From: Ignavibacteriales bacterium
GTDB taxonomy: Bacteria > Bacteroidota > Ignavibacteria > UBA10030
Direction of reading: 5' to 3'
Assembly (NCBI GenBank): GCA_026390575.1
Contig: JAPLFR010000015.1
Location: forward strand, 295,101 to 359,100
DNA: 64,000 nt
Made by a program: the position numbers and the translations under genes. Each line of letters opens with the position of its first letter. The first letter of the stretch is position 1. The notes under the pieces are model-generated. The model worked only from the letters and a program-made list of their open reading frames with translations. It searched no databases and was not told the origin of the DNA. Shown here piece by piece: positions 29,584-38,949 of this stretch.

Positions 29584-30069
29584 ATGAACACCATGCCCAA
29601 AAATAATCTCGTCAGAATGATGCAGCTTGCAGAAGATTTTTTCGCGACAAAAAAAGATCCCTCGCAAATTTCTATCGATAGAAAAGTTATGCTCAGGCTC
29701 AAAAGAATTCATCCGAATACGATGACAGAGAAGAGCACAAGCAAGGGACCGATTGCCTGGATTCTGGTCATTCCAACGACGCATACATTGATGGAACAAT
29801 TTATTACGAGCAAAATAACCGAACGGGAATTGTTAAAAAAAAATCCTTTACGAGTAAAGTATGATTCCATATACTTATGCTCGGCACTCGTTCTGCCGGA
29901 GTATCGTGGCAGGGGATTGGCAAAAAGCTTGATGATCAAAGCAATTAAGTCCATTCAGAAGGAGCATCCCATTACTTGTCTTTTTTATTGGGCATTGAGT
30001 AATGAAGGAAAGAAGTTAGCCGCCTCCGTTGCTAAAGAATTTTCCTTGCCGCTTTACGAGCGAATCTAA
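29584..30069 (+). CDS. GNAT family N-acetyltransferase
   Basis: About 161 aa from ATG 29584; an earlier in-frame start at 29548 is less likely. The acetyl-CoA binding motif A is visible in ALVLPEYRGRGLAKSLM (Q/RxxGxG/A pattern RGRGLA), preceded by the beta strand IYLCSALVL and followed by FYWALSNEGKKLA. Substrate unknown: the family acetylates antibiotics, protein N-termini, polyamines and many metabolites. It stands alone, flanked by a terminator on each side. Confidence 0.75.
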   Translation: MNTMPKNNLVRMMQLAEDFFATKKDPSQISIDRKVMLRLKRIHPNTMTEKSTSKGPIAWILVIPTTHTLMEQFITSKITERELLKKNPLRVKYDSIYLCSALVLPEYRGRGLAKSLMIKAIKSIQKEHPITCLFYWALSNEGKKLAASVAKEFSLPLYERI

Positions 30070-30085
30070 AGTAACGGGCTATGTT

Positions 30086-30128
30086 GGATTCCCATCCCAG
30101 CTTGTCGGGAGTATCGGGAATCTATCTT
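30086..30128 (+). terminator. Terminator-like hairpin after the acetyltransferase gene
   Basis: GATTCCC (30087-30093) pairs with GGGAATC (30116-30122), with an inner TCCC/GGGA helix, followed by TATCTTTTA. It belongs to the CCCG/CGGG-cored hairpins seen elsewhere in the window. Confidence 0.55.
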
Positions 30129-30588
30129 TTAAATAATGGATTATGTGAAAAGAGCCCGCTACGGAATTTGAATGTTACTTCTGTTATAGTACATATTTTT
30201 ACCAGTTGAACAAGCTTTGTCGAAGTGAATGTCATTTAAAAAAGATCTGCAATCTTAGATGCAAGAAAACAAACATATTGCCAACAAGGAATTATTTTGA
30301 CAGATCAAGAGTAATTATGAAAAGGCGTTAATATTTTCGGAAAACATTTTATCGATTTTAATAATGAGTATACTGAAGGTGAAACATTCGGAAGAATTTA
30401 TTCCACCTAAACGACTTCTTGTCAATGTTGTGGGATCCGAGATACAGATTTGCAAGCCAGATTCAAACGATAACCGAGCAACATAGAAATATATTTACCA
30501 GTAGTATATGTTGCTATTATTCCATATATACATATTATAATCAGCAGTGATCATCCAAAAATTATTGTATTTATCGAAATTATATCTC
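30129..30588. other. AT-rich intergenic region with possible gene relic
   Basis: About 460 bases without a clear gene. A 40-codon frame at 30364-30486 begins MSILKVKHSEEFIPPKR; the FIPPKRL stretch is faintly reminiscent of the start of some class I methyltransferases, but the rest does not continue like one and no ribosome binding site precedes it. The promoter of the GH30 gene should lie near the right end, which is very AT-rich (around 30500-30545). Confidence 0.35.
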
Positions 30589-32025
30589 ATGAAAACGAAC
30601 TCCAGATATGTATTGCAATCTCTTTATTTTTTCTTGAGTATAACAACGTTGCTCTCTTGCAGTGCAGATTCTAGTAATTCTGTGAAAAACAACCCTCCCC
30701 CCGCCTCATCGACAGAATTCTGGCTCACCAATCCGGATAAATCCGTATTGTTTCAAAAACAAAATGATGGCCAAACCATCACCGCGAGTACTTTTGCAAC
30801 TATCGAAGTGGATGAAACCCAGACATTTCAAACGGTCGAAGGCTTCGGATGTGCGCTTACCGGTGGAAGTGCAACCCTTCTTCACCACATGGACGATGCC
30901 TCAAGAGATGCGTTGTTGAGGGAGTTATTTGCGACTGATGGCAACAACATCGGTATTAGTTACCTGCGTATCAGCATTGGCGCTTCAGATCTCAGCGATC
31001 ATGTTTTTTCTTATAACGATCTTTCCACCGGACAAACCGATACAACAATGGCGCATTTCAGCCTTGATCCTGAACGCACCGATCTAATTCCGGTGTTGAA
31101 GCAGATTCTCGCGATCAATCCCGACATCAAAATTCTTGGATCACCGTGGTCGGCACCAACATGGATGAAGACGAATAACAATTCCATCGGCGGAAGTCTG
31201 AAGCCGCAATATTACAGCGCCTATGCTCAGTATTTTGTAAAATATATTCAGGGAATGAAAGCAGAAGGAATTCGGATCGATGCGATTACAATTCAGAATG
31301 AGCCGCTCTACGGGGGAAACAATCCCAGTATGCTTATGTCGGCGGCAGAGCAAGCGACGTTCATCAAAAATAATCTAGGTCCTGCATTCGCGGCAAACAC
31401 TATCGATACAAAAATTATCATCTATGATCACAATGCCGATCGTACGGATTACCCAATCGCAATCCTGAACGATCTTAATGCGAGAAAATATGTGGATGGC
31501 TCGGCATTTCATTTGTATGGAGGAAGCATTACGGATCTTTCCACGGTGCATAACGCGCACCCTGACAAAAATCTATATTTCACCGAACAATGGATCGGCG
31601 CCCCCGGCAACTTTGCCAGTAACCTGAGTTGGCACATCAAAACGTTGACGATCGGTGGAACACGCAACTGGTGCCGCACTGTGCTGGAGTGGAATCTCGC
31701 ATCCGATTTAAATCTGCAGCCACATACGAATGGCGGGTGTACGCAATGTCTTGGTGCGATCACCATCGTCGGCAGTGCCGTTATTCGCAATCCTGCGTAT
31801 TACATTATTGCTCACGCATCAAAATTTGTCCGTCCGGGTTCCGTACGAATTGCTTCGACAATTCCGGATGGATTACAGAACGTTGCATTCAAAACTCCAG
31901 AAGGGAAAAATGTTCTGATCGTTTTGAACGACAACCAAATTCCTCAGGCGTTTAAGATCCTCACAGGCACTAAAACAATAACCTCGTACTTATCCGGCGG
32001 AGCGGTAGGAACGTACGTGTGGTAG
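30589..32025 (+). CDS. Glycoside hydrolase family 30 lipoprotein
   Basis: About 478 aa from ATG 30589. The lipobox LLSC puts a lipidated cysteine at residue 24. The GH30 catalytic barrel shows FQTVEGFGCALTGGSA, SPWSAPTWMKTN, the acid/base Glu238 in ITIQNEP and the nucleophile Glu333 in LYFTEQWIG. A C-terminal beta domain (NVAFKTPEGKNVLIVLND) closes the sequence, as in the family. Characterised relatives are glucosylceramidases, beta-1,6-glucanases and xylanases; the exact substrate cannot be read here. It starts a 8-kb cluster of four glycosidases. Confidence 0.92.
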   Translation: MKTNSRYVLQSLYFFLSITTLLSCSADSSNSVKNNPPPASSTEFWLTNPDKSVLFQKQNDGQTITASTFATIEVDETQTFQTVEGFGCALTGGSATLLHHMDDASRDALLRELFATDGNNIGISYLRISIGASDLSDHVFSYNDLSTGQTDTTMAHFSLDPERTDLIPVLKQILAINPDIKILGSPWSAPTWMKTNNNSIGGSLKPQYYSAYAQYFVKYIQGMKAEGIRIDAITIQNEPLYGGNNPSMLMSAAEQATFIKNNLGPAFAANTIDTKIIIYDHNADRTDYPIAILNDLNARKYVDGSAFHLYGGSITDLSTVHNAHPDKNLYFTEQWIGAPGNFASNLSWHIKTLTIGGTRNWCRTVLEWNLASDLNLQPHTNGGCTQCLGAITIVGSAVIRNPAYYIIAHASKFVRPGSVRIASTIPDGLQNVAFKTPEGKNVLIVLNDNQIPQAFKILTGTKTITSYLSGGAVGTYVW

Positions 32026-32564
32026 ATTTTTAGCCACTTGCAAAAAAAATCTGATTCAGAATAGCAGGACAGGTAGTAGTTCTTTTTGTCCAAAGTGTTA
32101 AAGTCAAAAAGTATTTCTGAAGTGTTATTGTGAACAAGCTGAGTACACACTCAGAATATTGCTTATTAAACTATCAATTTTGTATAACGTCAATTGCCAT
32201 ACCTCTCAATACCGTATCCCAACCCGGAACTTAACAAGAGTGTCATTATAAAGATCGGGATCAGCGATGCCGGTTCTTTCCATCCTATGAGGATTGCAAC
32301 TGGAAGTATTGTTAAAAAGGAAATGAAGATTCATTTAAGGATACTATTTATTTCGTGTATTACAGTGGATATAAAAAAACCATTGACGACTCACATTGTG
32401 AAGGCAGAGATTCTCATCCCAAATAAAATTTTTGAGAATCATTGGAGTGGTACTATTAATAGTGGATATTGTTCATTATTTAAATAATTATCTCGATTAT
32501 CGGGAATAATTCTTATACTAGGTCTGGAACATATTCTTACAGCCCAAAACGAATCGTCTTTTAA
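32026..32564. other. Intergenic region with a doubtful 97-codon frame
   Basis: A TTG-started frame (32194-32487) opens with YLSIPYPNPELNKSV, which recalls the PNPF start of a T9SS sorting domain, but the remaining residues lack the expected GxYxxRL end. There is no good ribosome binding site. It may be a decayed sorting-domain tail of a lost exported protein. I see no RNA gene or strong terminator here. Confidence 0.35.
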
Positions 32565-33119
32565 ATGCGAAGCCATATATTAATAAATGATGAGGAATTG
32601 TTTCAACGCATCAAGAGTAATGATGCGCAGGCGTTAAAAATTCTATTCGAAAGACATTATTCTGCATTATGTCACTTCGCGTGCAAATTTGTTAAGAATG
32701 CAACTCTTGCTGAAGAAGCTGTTTCGGATGTGTTTCTCAATATATGGCTCAAGAAGGAAAAGATTGAATTATCAACCAACCTGAAAATGTACCTGTACAC
32801 TGCAGTGAAGAACCAATCGTTAAACTATCTCAAGAAAAACAAAATTCATTTAGAGGGCATCGAAACTGTCGTTAAGGAAAATATAACATCCGATTTGCGT
32901 GCAGACAAATTCATTGTCTACGAAGAATCGAAAAATGCCATTGACAATTTACTTCAACAACTGCCGGAGAAAAGACGAATTATTTTCAGTATGAATCGCT
33001 TCGATGGTTTGAGCTATAAAGAAATTGCAGAGATTCTCTCAATTTCCATCCATACCGTACAAAACCAAATGGTAGCTGCCGTCAAATTTTTAATAGATCA
33101 AAAACCGCGTTATCAATAA
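32565..33119 (+). CDS. ECF-type RNA polymerase sigma-70 factor
   Basis: 184 aa. Region 2 is seen in LKILFERHYSALCHFACKFV and AEEAVSDVFLNIWLKKE, and region 4 with its helix-turn-helix in FDGLSYKEIAEILSISIHTVQNQM. This matches the Bacteroidota extracytoplasmic-function sigma family that usually controls TonB-receptor/polysaccharide loci together with a FecR anti-sigma factor. No FecR gene follows, and no SusC/SusD pair is nearby. It probably directs transcription of the flanking glycoside hydrolase genes; that link is inferred from position only. Confidence 0.92.
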   Translation: MRSHILINDEELFQRIKSNDAQALKILFERHYSALCHFACKFVKNATLAEEAVSDVFLNIWLKKEKIELSTNLKMYLYTAVKNQSLNYLKKNKIHLEGIETVVKENITSDLRADKFIVYEESKNAIDNLLQQLPEKRRIIFSMNRFDGLSYKEIAEILSISIHTVQNQMVAAVKFLIDQKPRYQ

Positions 33120-33489
33120 CCGCACATCAAGCTCATGCTATCATTGCTTTAATAATGTACTCTTCGACAGCTTCTGATAAAATGATTCTGAATGAAACAG
33201 ATGTTGTTCTCTCTAAAAGTAGCCTGGTACTTCACGGGAAATATGATTTTCTATTTCATGCGGTCCGTTTGGAAACAAAAAAAGACAAAGAGTGCGTACA
33301 ATGATACAATACGCTGAAATATATATGAGGTAAAGGTATCGCTCATTATATTGGGGGGACATTGAAATTTTCGAGTGATTAAAAGAGGTGGATAATTAGA
33401 CCCATGAAATATGGTTTTATTGGCAAGATCTTTGTTTATTACGGTGCGAAAAATGCCTTTCATCTCTCATTCTCAAACGTGGAGCTGTG
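33120..33489. other. Intergenic region
   Basis: About 370 bases between the sigma factor and the first GH5 gene. No ORF with coding character, no FecR remnant and no hairpin of note. A possible target of the ECF sigma factor would be expected near its right end, but no consensus is known for comparison. Confidence 0.4.
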
Positions 33490-34578
33490 ATGAAGAAAAA
33501 TATTCTAATTCTATCTATGATCACTGCATTGATGCTTTCGATCAACATTGCCGGTGCGCAACACGACAAGAAGCAAAAGAATCTATTTGATTGGATCAAT
33601 AATTCTGATCCGGAACATCAACCTGTCAACAATCCGAATGCAAAAAAACTCCCTCTGATAAAAGTAAAAGGGAACAAATTTGTCAATTCTCTGGGAGATA
33701 CCATGCTCTTTCGAGGAGTGGCAATTGCCGATCCGGATAAGATCGAACAGGAGGGACAGTGGAATAAAAATTTGTTTGTTAAGGCAAAAGAGTTCGGGGC
33801 AACACTGATTCGTCTTCCCGTCCATCCTGTTTCATGGCGTATGCGCACACCTGTAAAATATCTTCAACTTCTTGACCAGGCGGTTGCTTGGAGCACGGAA
33901 CTTGGAATGTATGTCATCATCGATTGGCATTGTATCGGCAACCTCGGGATGGAATTGTTCCAAAATCCGGAATACATCACCACGCGTCAGGAGACCTACG
34001 AATTTTGGCGCACCATCGCCCTGCATTTCAAAGGCAATAACACGGTAGCATTCTACGAACTGTTCAATGAACCGACACTCTTTCATGGACAGCTCGGCAG
34101 TATGTCGTGGAGTGAATGGAAAAAGATCAATGAGAATATGATTCACCTTATTCGCGCCTATGACGATGAACGGATTCCGCTCGTTGCTGGTTTTGATTGG
34201 GCGTATGATCTTACACCGCTTCATATAGAACCCATCGACGCAGAGGGTATTGGATATGTCACACATCCGTATCCCTATAAAAGAAGTAAGCCGTACGTTC
34301 CAAAATGGGAAGAGGATTTTGGATTTGCAGCAGAACGTTATCCGGTGATTGCGACAGAATTTAGCTTCGGCCTTGGCAATCTTGGTATCGCCGATAATGG
34401 TGAATATGGGAAAGAAATTATTTTTTATCTCGAAGGCAAAGGAATGAGCTGGGTGTGCTGGGTCTTTGATCCGTTGTGGACGCCAAATTTATTGCAATCG
34501 TGGGATACATTCAAGTTGACCGAAAGCGGAAAATTTTTCGAGCAGGCACTTTCTAAAAATATCGAGGCGAAGAAATAA
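33490..34578 (+). CDS. Glycoside hydrolase family 5, exported
   Basis: About 362 aa from ATG 33490 with a signal peptide ending AGAQ. The GH5 barrel shows the acid/base Glu194 in LFNEP and the nucleophile Glu290 in VIATEFSFG, plus RLPVHPVSW, IIDWHCIG and HPYPYKR motifs. Members hydrolyse beta-1,4 links in cellulose, mannan or related glucans; the subfamily is not assigned. It ends 2 bases before the GH2 gene, so the two are co-transcribed. Confidence 0.9.
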   Translation: MKKNILILSMITALMLSINIAGAQHDKKQKNLFDWINNSDPEHQPVNNPNAKKLPLIKVKGNKFVNSLGDTMLFRGVAIADPDKIEQEGQWNKNLFVKAKEFGATLIRLPVHPVSWRMRTPVKYLQLLDQAVAWSTELGMYVIIDWHCIGNLGMELFQNPEYITTRQETYEFWRTIALHFKGNNTVAFYELFNEPTLFHGQLGSMSWSEWKKINENMIHLIRAYDDERIPLVAGFDWAYDLTPLHIEPIDAEGIGYVTHPYPYKRSKPYVPKWEEDFGFAAERYPVIATEFSFGLGNLGIADNGEYGKEIIFYLEGKGMSWVCWVFDPLWTPNLLQSWDTFKLTESGKFFEQALSKNIEAKK

Positions 34579-34580
34579 AA

Positions 34581-37526
34581 ATGTTTCTTGAGCTTTGCAA
34601 AAATTGTTTTTCGCACCTCCTTCACTTTTCATTGAAATGCATGTTCATAGTTCTCATTTCAACGCTTTCGTTTCTTATGGCGCAGCAGAAATCTGTTCCA
34701 TCGAATGCAGGAGGAGTACGCGACCGGCTGCTCATGGATTTTGGATGGCGATTCGCGTTTGGACATGCATATGATGTCAAGAAAGACTTCAATTATAATA
34801 CCGGATATTTTTCTTATGTCACAAAAACAGGTTTTGGAGATGGAGCAGCGGCGAGGGGTTTTGACGATCGTGCATGGCGATTGCTGAATCTTCCGCACGA
34901 TTGGGCCGTGGAACTTCCCTTCGATGCAAAAGCAAGTTCCAGCCATGGATTCAAAACGGTTGGTCGTAATTATCCGGAGACAAGTATCGGTTGGTATCGA
35001 AAAACGTTTTCCATCCCGGCATCTGACCTTGGGAAACGGATCGGTATCGAATTTGATGGAGTTTATCGTAACTCCGTGGTGTGGCTCAATGGATTCTATC
35101 TGGGCGAGGAACATAGCGGATATAACGGATTTCGGTATGATATTACCGACTATGTGAACTATGGCGGTGAAAATGTCGTTGCAGTGCGCGTTGATGCAAC
35201 GATGGAAGAAGGATGGTTTTATGAAGGAGCGGGAATCTATCGTCACGTCTGGTTGGAAAAAACAGCTCCGCTCCACATAGCACCGCATGGTATTTTTGTA
35301 TCGTCGGAGGTTAAAAAATATTCTGCCGAGATAACAGCCCGTGCATTGATCACAAATGATGGATCCCAAAAAGCACAATGTACTATAGAGCAGATTATTG
35401 TAGATAACAACGGTTCAGCCATAGTGCATGGAACGAAGAAACATATTGTTGCAGGACCCGGCGAGACAAACGAATATTCAACCCTCATCCAACTTCCACA
35501 TCCTCATTTGTGGTCGATTGAGACACCGTATCTTTACTCGCTTATTACTTCTGTGTATTCAGCAGATTCTCTTGTTGACCAATGCAAGACAATATTTGGT
35601 GTGCGCACGCTTCGGTTTGACTCGAAGGAAGGTTTTTTCTTAAATGGGAAACATATTCTCCTGAAAGGCACGAATAACCATCAGGATCATGCCGGAGTGG
35701 GTACTGCAATCCCAGATGCACTTCAGGAGTTTCGTATCAAGCGGTTGAAGGAGATGGGAGCGAACGCGTACCGCTGTTCTCACAACCCCCCGACACCTGA
35801 ACTTTTAGATGCATGCGACCGGCTCGGTATGCTGGTCATCGATGAGAATCGTTTGATGGGAACAAACGCTGAGCATCTCGATCTGTTGAAACGAATGATT
35901 ATGCGAGATAGAAATCATCCAAGTGTGTTTATCTGGTCAATCGGAAATGAAGAATGGGCTATTGAAGGGAATACAACCGGTGCGCGCATTGCTTCTACGA
36001 TGCAAGCGTTTGTACGGAAGATCGATCCGACACGCCGCGTCACGTATGCACACAGCGGTTGGGGAGAACACGGCATCTCCACCGTCCAGGATGTTATGGG
36101 ATTCAATTACATTTTTAATGGGGATATTGACAAGCAACATGAACGCTTTCCTCATCAGCCGAGCATGGGTACGGAGGAAACGACATCAAGAAGTACACGA
36201 GGAGTGTATATTGATGATTCACTGCATGCACATTTAGCGCCTGTTGATAGAAAGCCACCGGGGCATGGTGTTGAAGAAGGACTAAAATTCTATGCCGCGC
36301 GTCCTTTTCTCTCTGGATTGTTTTTCTGGACGGGTTTTGATTACCGCGGTGAACCTCATCCATACGGATGGCCTCAGGTGAGTTCGCAGTCTGGTATTCT
36401 TGATCTTTGCGGTTTTCCGAAAGACATGTTTTACTTTCTCAAATCATGGTGGACAGACGAACCGGTGCTGCACATTGTTCCTCATTGGAATTGGAATGGG
36501 AAAGAAGGAGATACGATACAAGTCTGGGCATATAGCAGTTGTGAAGAAGTGGAACTCTTTCTCAATGCAAGAAGTTTGGGACGCAAGCTCATGCAGAAGA
36601 ACTCCCACCTTGAATGGCCGGTTGTTTACGAACCGGGAATCCTTCGTGCACGGGGATATAAGAACGGGAAAGATGTTGTTACAGATCAAATCGCCACAAC
36701 AAAAGAACCGGCACAAATCAAAATGAACCCTGATCGTTCGACGGTGAAAGCTGATGGCGAAGATATTTCCGTTGTTACGATACAAGTGAATGATTCAGAA
36801 GGACGAATAGTACCGACAGCATGCAATGAGATACTCTTTCAACTCTCCGGGCCGGGACGGATTATCGGTGCCGGTAATGGTGATCCATCTTCTCATGAGC
36901 CTGATACATACGTTGAACATGTTTTTCAGATTCCCATTGCAGATCTCAAAGCAAAAACTATCGATAAAAAGGATCACTATGGAGAAACAGATTGGGAATG
37001 CAACGATTCCGCTTGGGCGTCGGCTTTGGGTGAGCAGGGTGAATATAATATACAAGCAGTTGACTCAATGAAAGCTGTTATTATTCGCGGGAATTTCTTG
37101 CTGAAGACAGTCACAGATGAAACCACGATTTCACTCTGGCCGAAAAGTCTTGGCGAAGAACAATCCATATATTTGAACGGTCATCTCGTTGCGAAGAATA
37201 TGAAACGTGATGATCTAGTGCAGGAATATAAACTCGATCATGCAATACTGCGCAATGGGAAAAATATCTATGCTGCCGTTGCGGTTCCATTGAAAAAAAG
37301 ATTTCAGTACGACAACCTGAATACCGATCCCGGAATTATTCAAGTTTCTCAGCCGCCGCAAGCATGGAAGCGTAAAGTCTTTAATGGTTTGGCACAGGTG
37401 ATTGTGCAGTCGACAAAAGAAGCCGGTGAAATTGTTATGACAGCTTCATCCGACGGTTTATCGCAAGGCGATCTGAGAATTCAAACTCACCGTGTGGAGT
37501 GTCGTCCGGCAGTACCTGCCAAATGA
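34581..37526 (+). CDS. Glycoside hydrolase family 2 (beta-galactosidase-like)
   Basis: 981 aa. Signal peptide near the N-terminus (FIVLISTLSFLMAQQ). Domains in order: sugar-binding jellyroll (RDRLLMDFGWRFAFGHA, GWYRKTFSIP), Ig-like domain, TIM barrel with RLKEMGANAYRCSHNPPTPE, acid/base Glu457 in SIGNEEW and nucleophile Glu532 in GTEET, then DUF4982-like and Ig-like C-terminal domains (about 640-800), and an unusual extra domain (about 800-981) with a jellyroll-like carbohydrate-binding look. Most such GH2 enzymes act on beta-galactosides or related glycosides; some are mannosidases or glucuronidases. Lies within the glycosidase cluster. Confidence 0.9.
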   Translation: MFLELCKNCFSHLLHFSLKCMFIVLISTLSFLMAQQKSVPSNAGGVRDRLLMDFGWRFAFGHAYDVKKDFNYNTGYFSYVTKTGFGDGAAARGFDDRAWRLLNLPHDWAVELPFDAKASSSHGFKTVGRNYPETSIGWYRKTFSIPASDLGKRIGIEFDGVYRNSVVWLNGFYLGEEHSGYNGFRYDITDYVNYGGENVVAVRVDATMEEGWFYEGAGIYRHVWLEKTAPLHIAPHGIFVSSEVKKYSAEITARALITNDGSQKAQCTIEQIIVDNNGSAIVHGTKKHIVAGPGETNEYSTLIQLPHPHLWSIETPYLYSLITSVYSADSLVDQCKTIFGVRTLRFDSKEGFFLNGKHILLKGTNNHQDHAGVGTAIPDALQEFRIKRLKEMGANAYRCSHNPPTPELLDACDRLGMLVIDENRLMGTNAEHLDLLKRMIMRDRNHPSVFIWSIGNEEWAIEGNTTGARIASTMQAFVRKIDPTRRVTYAHSGWGEHGISTVQDVMGFNYIFNGDIDKQHERFPHQPSMGTEETTSRSTRGVYIDDSLHAHLAPVDRKPPGHGVEEGLKFYAARPFLSGLFFWTGFDYRGEPHPYGWPQVSSQSGILDLCGFPKDMFYFLKSWWTDEPVLHIVPHWNWNGKEGDTIQVWAYSSCEEVELFLNARSLGRKLMQKNSHLEWPVVYEPGILRARGYKNGKDVVTDQIATTKEPAQIKMNPDRSTVKADGEDISVVTIQVNDSEGRIVPTACNEILFQLSGPGRIIGAGNGDPSSHEPDTYVEHVFQIPIADLKAKTIDKKDHYGETDWECNDSAWASALGEQGEYNIQAVDSMKAVIIRGNFLLKTVTDETTISLWPKSLGEEQSIYLNGHLVAKNMKRDDLVQEYKLDHAILRNGKNIYAAVAVPLKKRFQYDNLNTDPGIIQVSQPPQAWKRKVFNGLAQVIVQSTKEAGEIVMTASSDGLSQGDLRIQTHRVECRPAVPAK

Positions 37527-37595
37527 GCCAAGAGATGGATAATGAAAGATCGTGCGATAGTAATTTCGCAACATGAACAAGTAAATGAATGATCA

Positions 37596-38654
37596 ATGAG
37601 AGTTCGTTGCATGAACGATAGTGCAAGCATGATATCACTGTTTATGATGGTGGCGGTGATGAGCTTTTATTCGAAAGCGCAAGATGTTGTTACGCTGCAA
37701 ACCGATAAAGGAAAACAAACGGTCGTCGATTATTTTGGTGTCGTTCATGTTAAAGGAAATAGGATTGTCGATAAAAATGATAATCCTGTTGCACTTCATG
37801 GGATGAGTTTGTTCTGGAGTCAATGGGGAGGCCGGTTCTACAATGCAGATTGTATTCGGTGGCTGCGGGATGATTGGAAGTGTACAATTCTAAGAGCCGT
37901 CTGCGGTATTCAATCAGATGGGTACCTTGCGAATCCGGAAAAAGAATTCTCAAAAGTAACAACAGTGATTGATGCATGTATAAACCTCGGGATATATGTC
38001 GTTGTTGATTGGCATGATCATAGCGCGGAAAATCATCTGCAGCAAGCGAAAGGATTTTTCCGCAGAATTGCACAAAAATATGGAAGCGCTCCAAATATTA
38101 TCTACGAAATATATAATGAACCACTCAAAGTATCATGGAATGACGTTGTCAAACCATATGCGGAAGAAGTAATTAAGATTATTCGTCAATATGATTCTGC
38201 TCATCTCATTATTGTGGGATCACCGCATTGGTCGCAGGATGTCGATGTTGCTGCAGATCAGCCGATTATCGACATGAATATTGCCTATGCATTTCATTTT
38301 TATAGCAGCGATCGATGGCACAAACAAAATTTAAGGGACAAGGTGGTAGCTGCATTACAAAAAGGAGCACCGATAGTTATCACTGAATACGGTATAAGTG
38401 AAGCTAATGGAAACGGTACAATCGATACTGCGGAAACAACAAAATGGTTCTCATTTATTGATCAGTATAAGTTAAGCACTTGCAATTGGTCGGTCATAGA
38501 TAAAAACGAGACTTCTGCTGCGTTCGTCCCGGGTGTTCATCCAAATGGATCGTGGGAAAATTCTGACTTGAGTGTTTCCGGGAAAATGATCCGGAGTCGG
38601 ATTCGTAGTCTCAATAATCCGCTTTTCGAAGTCATTCATTCTTTCGCTAAATAA
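37596..38654 (+). CDS. Glycoside hydrolase family 5, endoglucanase-like (GH5_2-like)
   Basis: 352 aa, signal peptide ending YSKAQ (ATG 37611 is an alternative start). The barrel shows HGMSLFWSQWGG, VVVDWHDH, acid/base Glu175 in IYNEP, the nucleophile Glu264 in VITEYG, and the conserved tail WSVIDKNETSAAF, which is characteristic of GH5 subfamily 2 endoglucanases. It therefore most likely cuts beta-1,4-glucan chains. It follows the GH2 gene by 69 bases. Confidence 0.9.
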   Translation: MRVRCMNDSASMISLFMMVAVMSFYSKAQDVVTLQTDKGKQTVVDYFGVVHVKGNRIVDKNDNPVALHGMSLFWSQWGGRFYNADCIRWLRDDWKCTILRAVCGIQSDGYLANPEKEFSKVTTVIDACINLGIYVVVDWHDHSAENHLQQAKGFFRRIAQKYGSAPNIIYEIYNEPLKVSWNDVVKPYAEEVIKIIRQYDSAHLIIVGSPHWSQDVDVAADQPIIDMNIAYAFHFYSSDRWHKQNLRDKVVAALQKGAPIVITEYGISEANGNGTIDTAETTKWFSFIDQYKLSTCNWSVIDKNETSAAFVPGVHPNGSWENSDLSVSGKMIRSRIRSLNNPLFEVIHSFAK

Positions 38655-38845
38655 TGTATTCATTAAATGCATCCTGATTTCTCGGAAAAATCCATATTTA
38701 TAGACCGGATTGATTGTTGATAAAGGTAATTCCGTGCTGTGTCATCTTGACTGTGTATGGTAAATTGTTCCACTCCTTCAAGAAACCGTTGAAGCTTTTT
38801 ACGCAGAAAACGAGGGTAATGTAAACACTATTCGATCTTGCCCGG

Positions 38846-38872
38846 TTGGTACAATACTTGGGATAGTATAAT
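38846..38872 (+). promoter_or_regulatory. Possible promoter of the first pilin-like gene
   Basis: TTGGTACAATACTTGG (38846-38861) resembles a sigma-54 -24/-12 element (TTGGNAC-N5-TTGC) with GG instead of GC at -12. The overlapping stretch ending TATAAT (38867-38872) could instead serve a vegetative sigma factor. The start codon lies about 78-90 bases downstream. Either reading is tentative. Confidence 0.35.
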
Positions 38873-38949
38873 CGTTGAACAAAGAAACGAATAATTAACC
38901 TAATTAATTTAATTAACTTTATAATCAACATTTTATTGGAGGATTTATC

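Noticed and set aside
5160-33338. A 15-base match TATGAGGTAAAGGTA at 5160-5174 and 33324-33338
   Set aside because: Only two copies with no flanking similarity; could be chance or low-complexity spacer sequence, not a repeat element.
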